Assembly: GCF_037975245.1 (NCBI RefSeq)
Contig: NC_092569.1
Location: 12,637,001 to 12,701,000, forward strand
Reading direction: 5' to 3'
Source: Apostichopus japonicus
Taxonomy: Eukaryota > Echinodermata > Holothuroidea > Aspidochirotida > Stichopodidae
Length of the DNA: 64,000 nt
Position 1 is the stretch's first letter. Each line of letters opens with the position of its first letter. A program made the translations under genes and the position numbers. The notes under the pieces were generated by a model. That model was not told the DNA's origin. It saw only the letters and a program-made list of their open reading frames with translations, and made no database searches. Shown one piece after another: positions 44,303 to 64,000 of the stretch.

Positions 44303-45292
44303 GGAGGTCGAGGATTGAAAAACAAGGACGTGGTGGGAGCATGGGAGTACATCCAACACCCCCTGAAACCGCGCATGCTTATGAAAATGTATCTCGTGTA
44401 ATTCGCTTACAGCGGCATGGTCACATAAACCGACAAAATTTTCAATCAAACAGTCAAAGTCTGCATACAACCGACTTGGGTAACATAAAATCCACAGTTG
44501 TTTAGGAGAGTCAAAGGTCACATGAACTTTGACTGTCAAGATCATTTACACAGCGGTAGCCGTCCGTACGTCGGTCTTTACGTCTGTGTTTTCGTGAAGA
44601 GCAACTTAACAAAACCGTCATAAATCAACTTTATTAAAGGTTACCAGTACTTCCCCATGTAATAAAAAATAAAATATATATATATATATATTAATTTTCC
44701 GATAATAGACAGCCATTCAAATTTCAAATAGCATTTTAATGCCATTTTAAAGATGGTTATCCACACTGAGACATTTTAGCACTCCGCACTGTCTGTCGAA
44801 AAGTAACCTACAGGAAAGTGCCCGTACTTTTCACAAAATTTTACTCAATTTATAGCGTCCAACAAATTGGGGAATAAAATTGATGACCTTTTAAGTCCAA
44901 ACATATCCAACGGACACAATTAACTGTCAAACGGTTCAACAGTGAAACGTGAAATTAAATATATAAATGGTTATCATTGATACAGACAAACGGTCAGGAA
45001 GAATTGACATATTATGCAATGATATATAATACCTGCCAAGTTCATGAAAAACCGACCAAGCCGAGCAAAGCCGCAACAGATCATGTTATCGTAATATATG
45101 ATTATACGTTCATTCATAGTAAAGATTCCTAAATCCTATTGGTCCATTCAGGTCAGCTGACCGTGGTTAATCCTGTGAGTAACGCACGGTAAAATTACGG
45201 GGCATCACTTTAATAAATCTGTGGTTATATGTGACCAAAAATGTTTTGTTTTATGATTTTTCCCCCACACAAATGGTAGTGTATGAATGAAC

Positions 45293-45457
45293 GGGATTAA
45301 TCAACGGTCTAGCGTGCGTTACTCACATGATTAATGCACTCCAGGTGTTAATGCTATCGCTGGATGCACTCGGGCTCCGCCCTCGTGCATCGCTTGCATT
45401 ATCCCCCGATCGTGCATTAATCCTGTGAGTAACGCACGCTAGACCGTTGATTAACCC
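45293..45457. mobile_element. Foldback MITE, 165 bp with 45-bp inverted arms
   Basis: The arms 45293-45338 and 45413-45457 are complementary apart from two mismatches (AATCAACGGTCTAGCGTGCG core). The spacer contains a second inverted repeat, TGCACTCGGGC / GCCCTCGTGCA. A partial copy of the arm (TTAATCCTGTGAGTAACGCA) is at about 45171. No target duplication identified. Confidence 0.8.
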
Positions 45458-46542
45458 CTTATTTAAATTCCTCTAACTCGTTGTCTTCTTGTAAACTGTA
45501 ACTTGTTAACTCGTAGACTTTCGGTAAATAACACATTTCAATTTTTCACATAAACAAACAGAAAGTGATTTATTTATGTATGATTTATTATACTTGCCTA
45601 TTATTGTTCGTACTTCGATATCAATAATGTTCTATAATTCAAAAATGTCATATCATAGCACGTAACATGACTACAAATGGCTTCCGCATACATCATCTCA
45701 TTTCCACGGAGACTATACCCTCACGGAAGTGCTCTATCAGTGTTCTAATCACACTGTTGTATGATTCCTTCGTTCTGGTTAGCTATATTTCCTTCTGCCA
45801 TTGCCAACGCTATAATGATTTAGTATGAATCTATACCTGTGGTTCTCGATCGATGATAAATCATTTAATGAGTTTTGCGTAAATAAATTTGTGTAGTTGT
45901 TCGTCTTCGTTAATTCTTCAGCTTCCTGTTATCAGTCCGTATGTTAATGCTGACGCTATAAATACACGGTAGCATATAGATTCCCACGCAGACGAAACCA
46001 GTACTTGGATTAAAGAAAGGTTTAAAAAACTCCTTCGCGGAGCAACCGAACCAAAACAAAAACATTCCACAAAAGTGCAGCTTGTTCAGAGATCAAGCGA
46101 GGGTTATAGACTTAATGCACGGTAGTAACTGCATAATGTTACCTCACAACCTTATCCCGAATCGAACGCCATTGCTTATTTTGCGTCCCGTGTTGCCGGA
46201 GTTACCAACAACGAACGTTGACAATTCTCACACCATGAATGCAGTATCATATATGATCAACAAAGTTTCACCATCAATTTCATATATTTTGTTTAGTTTC
46301 AATCACAAATCCAATTTGTATACGTGTTTAAGGCTAACTTTCCTTCTTTATCGAAAATGAATATTTCAATAGCACCAATAGTCGTTCGATCCCACTCTGT
46401 TAGTTACACTTGATAATTCATGTGCGTGCACCCTTTAAAGACAAAAAGCAGAAATAACAACAAATATATTGGTATAAGCGCAGCGTTACACACTCCCCTG
46501 CTTTAAAATTGTGTCCTTTACGTTCTCGGGGAGAGCAATGTC

Positions 46543-62712
<16,170 letters not shown>

Positions 62713-62730
62713 CTTCTGGTAGTGGTTTTG

Positions 62731-62750
62731 ATTATTTATAAATAAAGTGT
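62731..62750 (-). promoter_or_regulatory. TATA-like sequence upstream of R-spondin exon 1
   Basis: The minus strand reads TTTATTTATAAATAA about 20-35 bp before the ATG. That spacing would leave almost no 5' UTR, so it may be chance in AT-rich DNA. Confidence 0.25.
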
Positions 62751-63145
62751 TCCGTTAATCCCATTGATTCATTGTGAACGTCGTAGATTGGTTCCATCAA
62801 ATGATAGCCAACTAATTGTAGAGAATGGTAGTTGCAGAGAAGTTATCATTAATATTCTTCAGCTGAAATTGGGGAGGAGTAGACCAAGGCTTTTCTGTGG
62901 GAAAGGAAATAGAAAAACGAAAAAATGATGTGTGTTGTCGATTTCGTCATATTTTTTTTTTTTAATTAGAATTATGTCATTTAAAATGACTGTCTCTGTT
63001 ATTTTTTTTTCAAAGATGAAATCTGAAAACATATTCAACATGAGTGAAAATTGTTTGTTAGTAGATAAACTTGAAAATAGAAATTTATGATGTTAATCCT
63101 TTGCTATACTGTGATTATTAGACTTTTACTTCTTGCATTTACGAC

Positions 63146-63709
63146 CAGTGGCGTCGCACCCATATCGGGATTAGTAATGCCATTGCCTTTGAATATTTTT
63201 GTCCTAAGCTCGCGTTTGATACAGTCACAATTAACCTGGAAAATAATCACTTCGTTATCGCACGTTTTACCTTAGGTTTCGCTACTTTCGCTTTTTCTGC
63301 CCATGTTTTCAAACGGCATAGCTTTTTCTTCACCCAGTCACCACTTCTCACGGGCATGGGCGGTGATCATGGATCAGCCAACACAAAAATGTTTCGATTT
63401 GTTAAATTTTGGGCGCTTCTGGGAGACGAGGAATTGGTAAACTGAGGAATAAATGACGATCCCTTACTTCGAGAATATTTCCCAAAATAAAAATTGCCGG
63501 AAATTTTTATCAATTGTAGGGGTGTTGCTTACTGCCATAAGGCATGGGAAGTGCCGTTTGAACCATTTCCTGCAATCTGAGGGGTCTGCGAGACGAAAAA
63601 TTTTCTTGTACGCGGAGCGCCAACCTGTGGTGGCGCTCCGCTTAGATAGTCATCACCTACTCACGCCCCCCCCCCCCCCTCCAAAATTTATTTTCACACG
63701 ACGCCCCTG
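63146..63709. mobile_element. hAT-type MITE, 564 bp, TSD TTTACGAC
   Basis: Begins CAGTGGCGTCGCACC and ends ACGACGCCCCTG, with perfect 8-bp duplications at 63138-63145 and 63710-63717. Core GGGAAGTGCCGTTT...GTGGTGGCGCTCCGCTTAGA. Confidence 0.95.
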
Positions 63710-64000
63710 TTTACGACCAAAGCTAATCTCAGTATATGATTCAGTTTCACTCAGTGTTGACTCTTATCTTAACAACAGAATGTATAGTTTCTAGATTTAC
63801 TTATATTTGTTAATGTTCAAGCTGTGCAAATTATTTCAAAGATTTTACGTAAAGTTAAGCTTCTTTTGGGTTCTGTTATTTCAATATTCATACTTAATGA
63901 TATTCATACATTCACTAGCATAGTACAAAATTATAAATTATAATATATGCATAACACATAAATTCGAAGCATCTATATACTTAACGATGACTATACACTG

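Overview
This is a 64-kb window of animal nuclear DNA: AT-rich, intron-rich and full of repeats. It most likely comes from a marine invertebrate deuterostome. An echinoderm, perhaps a sea cucumber, is my best guess. That rests on the combination of an R-spondin gene, many tRNA-derived SINEs, hAT-type MITEs and a Penelope-like element, not on a species-specific marker. There is nothing prokaryotic here: no operons, CRISPR arrays or phage.

Three protein genes can be read exon by exon with correct splice sites and continuous reading phase. (1) COPS5/CSN5, the JAMM-protease subunit of the COP9 signalosome: + strand, 8 exons, 4370-14429, 332 aa. (2) ENOSF1, an enolase-superfamily L-fuconate dehydratase-like protein: + strand, 14 exons, 18026-31590, 442 aa, with a poly(A) signal at 31694. 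(3) An R-spondin (secreted Wnt-signalling enhancer): - strand, 5 exons, 62712 down to 46543, 257 aa, with the signal-peptide exon separated from the furin-repeat exons by a 12-kb first intron. COPS5 and ENOSF1 lie head to tail; ENOSF1 and R-spondin converge. The three genes belong to unrelated pathways (neddylation control, fucose catabolism, Wnt signalling), so they do not form a functional cluster.

Layout. 1-3.6 kb: two near-identical 757-760-bp direct repeats. 3.75-4.25 kb: a 15-bp minisatellite present in both orientations just before COPS5 exon 1. 4.4-14.4 kb: COPS5, whose introns carry a 93-bp tandem array, a tRNA-SINE, a 1.2-kb hAT transposon with the remains of its transposase, a 71-bp minisatellite of duplicated splice donors, and a second SINE. 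14.4-18.0 kb: 3' flank with a roughly 139-bp tandem repeat and a hAT MITE. 18.0-31.6 kb: ENOSF1, with TTAA-flanked MITEs, a 1.8-kb 57-bp minisatellite showing higher-order (ABB) structure, and duplicated splice acceptors. 31.7-46.5 kb: intergenic, with MITEs, a SINE whose head resembles U2 snRNA, and tRNA-SINEs. 46.5-62.7 kb: R-spondin, with a MITE nested in a SINE, a Penelope-like element, and long AT microsatellites. 62.7-64 kb: upstream flank with another hAT MITE.

The most interesting signals are: the complete transposon census with exact target-site duplications; the U2-headed retroposon; splice sites that have been tandemly duplicated, or that appear to be supplied, by repeats (a MITE branch point, decoy donors and acceptors, microsatellite polypyrimidine tracts); and a hammerhead-like core in the Penelope copies.
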